The notes below the pieces were generated by a model. That model searched no databases. It was not told the DNA's origin and saw only the letters and a program-made list of their open reading frames with translations. Shown here piece by piece: positions 5,577 through 6,871 of a DNA stretch of 6,871 nt. Source of the stretch: an uncultured Sulfurovum sp. (GTDB lineage Bacteria > Campylobacterota > Campylobacteria > Campylobacterales > Sulfurovaceae); the NCBI GenBank assembly GCA_947311605.1, contig CAMZLC010000129.1, positions 1-6,871 of the forward strand, given 5' to 3'. Every line of letters starts with the position of its first letter. The first letter of the stretch is position 1. The translations under genes and the position numbers were made by a program.

Positions 5577-6145
5577 AGTACGCCTTTGGTACTGGGGATC
5601 CCGGCTCGCTCATTGGGTGTGACGGCTCTGCGCAGTGCCACTGCCAGTGCCTTAAAGGCTGCTTCGATGATATGGTGCTTGTTCTTCCCACGGTGATAGA
5701 TCAGGTGCAGGGTCAACGGCATATTGAGCGCCAGGGCACGGAAAAATTCTTCCACCAGCTCCACGTCAAACTCTCCCACCTTGCCACCGATAGGCAATTC
5801 AAAGACGAGAAAACCACGGTGACTGAGGTCCATATCACAGCTGACGCTCGCCTCGTCCATCACGACGGTAGCATTGCCATAACGCTCGACCTTTTCGACA
5901 GGGTAGACGGCTTCACCCAACAGTTGACCGATCACGATTCCCACATCCTCTACAGTATGGTGTGCATCGATATGCAGGTCACCCTTGCAGTCGACTTCCA
6001 GATCCATATGGGCATGCTTGGCAAAAGCCTCCAGCATATGATCGAAAAATCCTACACCCGTATCGATACTGCTCTGTCCGCTGCCATACAGGTTGAGCTT
6101 GACAGTGATCTGCGTCTCTTTGGTCTCTCTGTTTTTTTCGATCAT
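5573..6145 (-). CDS. hisB: Imidazoleglycerol-phosphate dehydratase HisB
   Basis: A 190-residue, single-domain enzyme of histidine synthesis that dehydrates imidazole glycerol phosphate to imidazole acetol phosphate in the cytoplasm. It lacks the phosphatase domain found fused to it in E. coli. Metal-binding and active-site motifs, numbered from the chosen start: GVGFFDHML (30-38), HAHMDLEV (44-51), DAHHTVED (60-67), SHRGF (108-112), HRGKNKHHIIEAAFKA (151-166) and STKG (185-188). I chose the ATG at 6145 because AAGGAG sits 5 nt upstream (6156-6151) and MIEKNRETKET matches the usual beginning of the family. A TTG at 6166 and an ATG at 6163 are in frame but have no such box and add non-conserved residues. 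The gene lies 17 bp after rlpA, and its stop overlaps the kdsC GTG by 4 bp. Its mix with envelope genes suggests an operon of convenience rather than a histidine cluster. Confidence 0.97.
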   Translation of the reverse strand: MIEKNRETKETQITVKLNLYGSGQSSIDTGVGFFDHMLEAFAKHAHMDLEVDCKGDLHIDAHHTVEDVGIVIGQLLGEAVYPVEKVERYGNATVVMDEASVSCDMDLSHRGFLVFELPIGGKVGEFDVELVEEFFRALALNMPLTLHLIYHRGKNKHHIIEAAFKALAVALRRAVTPNERAGIPSTKGVL

Positions 6146-6150
6146 TTTTT

Positions 6151-6156
6151 CTCCTT
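6151..6156 (-). promoter_or_regulatory. Strong Shine-Dalgarno site that fixes the hisB start
   Basis: On the minus strand this reads AAGGAG, followed by five A residues and then ATG at 6145. It is among the best ribosome binding sites in the window and argues for the downstream start of hisB over the longer in-frame alternatives. Confidence 0.75.
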
Positions 6157-6162
6157 GTCTCA

Positions 6163-6871
6163 TCAAGGTCGGATTAGGAATCCACCCTCTATATGATGTG
6201 TCGCTATGAAATCTCTCGCCTCGTCCGCAGAGTCAAATCCTGTGACCCAGACTCTGTAGAGCAACAGATCATCGACCATGAACTTCCGAATGACCACGCG
6301 CTTGCAGCGATCCATCGCCTGATGCCTGTCTCGATAGGTCACCGCACCTTCATGACGGCGGAATGCACCTACCTGAACCGCGAAGTTTGTCAGGTGTACC
6401 TTAGGCAGTGGTGCCGGTGCTGTCTGGGGAGCCGAAGGCGAAGGTTTGGGTGCATGATAGACCTTGCCGGCAAAACCCAGGACGGTTAGTTTGACCGGGG
6501 CAATACCAGTACGATCCAAACCAATTGCCTTGCCTGCGGCATAGGAGCAGTCGATGATCCTGCCACTGACAAAAGGCCCTCTGTCATTGATGCGCACCAC
6601 CACACTCTTGCCGTTTTTAAGATTCTGTACTTTGACCATCGTGTCCATGGGCCAGGTCTTGTGTGCGGCAGTCATGCCGTGCATATTGTAGCGTTCACCA
6701 TTACTGGTCTGCTTGCCATGAAAATTGGGGCCATACCAGCTGGAGATGCCGCGCATGGTATCATTCACACTGACATAGGTGGGGCGATAGGTCTTTCCCC
6801 GTACACGATAGGTGCGCATAGTGGCCTTGTGCCTGGCAGCACTCGTGTGTCCGGTCGCATGATAGCTTCTC
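6163..6871 (-). CDS. rlpA: RlpA-type septal lytic transglycosylase with SPOR domain (5' end beyond window)
   Basis: RlpA family proteins are outer-membrane lipoproteins that cleave or bind denuded glycan strands at the division septum. The frame is open to the right edge, upstream of the internal Met at 6819, so the signal peptide and lipobox are not visible. Numbering from that Met, the double-psi beta-barrel domain covers about 24-116. It includes GISSWYGPNFHGKQTSNGER, AAHKTWP (His53) and VRINDRGPF (Asp79); the His and Asp match residues reported as important in active RlpA. A Pro/Ala-rich linker (about 122-140) leads to a C-terminal SPOR domain (about 145-218, FAVQVGAF to GGFLIRP), which binds denuded septal peptidoglycan. 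The gene heads the visible rlpA-hisB-kdsC-lptC run; a lytic transglycosylase gene of the mltD type is a common upstream neighbour but is outside the window. Confidence 0.92.
   Translation of the reverse strand, partial: RSYHATGHTSAARHKATMRTYRVRGKTYRPTYVSVNDTMRGISSWYGPNFHGKQTSNGERYNMHGMTAAHKTWPMDTMVKVQNLKNGKSVVVRINDRGPFVSGRIIDCSYAAGKAIGLDRTGIAPVKLTVLGFAGKVYHAPKPSPSAPQTAPAPLPKVHLTNFAVQVGAFRRHEGAVTYRDRHQAMDRCKRVVIRKFMVDDLLLYRVWVTGFDSADEARDFIATHHIEGGFLIRP

Noticed and set aside
5672..6196. 174-codon plus-strand open frame opposite hisB
   Set aside because: Antisense to a HisB with complete motifs; no recognisable protein features.
1..6871. CRISPR array, insertion sequence, toxin-antitoxin, retron or phage module
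   Set aside because: No regularly spaced repeats, terminal inverted repeats, transposase or integrase motifs, or small toxin-like gene pairs were found on either strand.

Overview
The window looks like a piece of a Campylobacterota (epsilonproteobacterial) genome of the Sulfurimonas/Sulfurovum type. This rests on the look of the proteins: a RodA with LPISTSDFIFAYLGERLGF, short KdsC, single-domain HisB, and an rlpA-hisB-kdsC-lptC gene run. No database search was possible. Two compositionally different blocks meet near 2335-2345. The left block (1-2334) is AT-rich (hand count 19 G+C of 60 at 1501-1560) and favours AGA, TTA and A/T-ending codons. The right block is much richer in G+C (36 of 60 at 2641-2700; 30 of 60 at 4021-4080) and favours CTG/CTC, CGC and ATC. 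Such a sharp switch at a gene boundary fits recent gene acquisition or a chimeric contig.

Left block: two divergent genes of a polyamine-type ABC importer. potA (ATPase, minus strand) runs off the left edge. A potD-like substrate-binding protein with a twin-arginine signal peptide lies on the plus strand. Between them is a strikingly symmetric control region. Each promoter has a -10-like hexamer, 10 bp, then a TGTAAC-N5-TGTAAC direct repeat with an 11-bp period, all mirrored about position 1117. This is the geometry used by OmpR/PhoB-family activators and is the most interesting signal in the window.

Right block: housekeeping genes of the cell envelope plus one histidine gene. pgeF (peptidoglycan editing factor, minus) converges on potD and diverges from rodA (plus). 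A tRNA with anticodon CAT follows the rodA stop after 5 bp. Converging on the tRNA is a compact minus-strand operon, transcribed rlpA -> hisB -> kdsC -> lptC. rlpA is cut by the right edge. hisB/kdsC overlap by GTGA and kdsC/lptC overlap by 16 bp. PgeF, RodA and RlpA act on peptidoglycan, KdsC makes KDO for lipopolysaccharide, and the LptC-like protein acts in LPS export.

No CRISPR array, transposase, integrase or recognisable defence system was seen. No stretch longer than about 165 bp lacks a gene.
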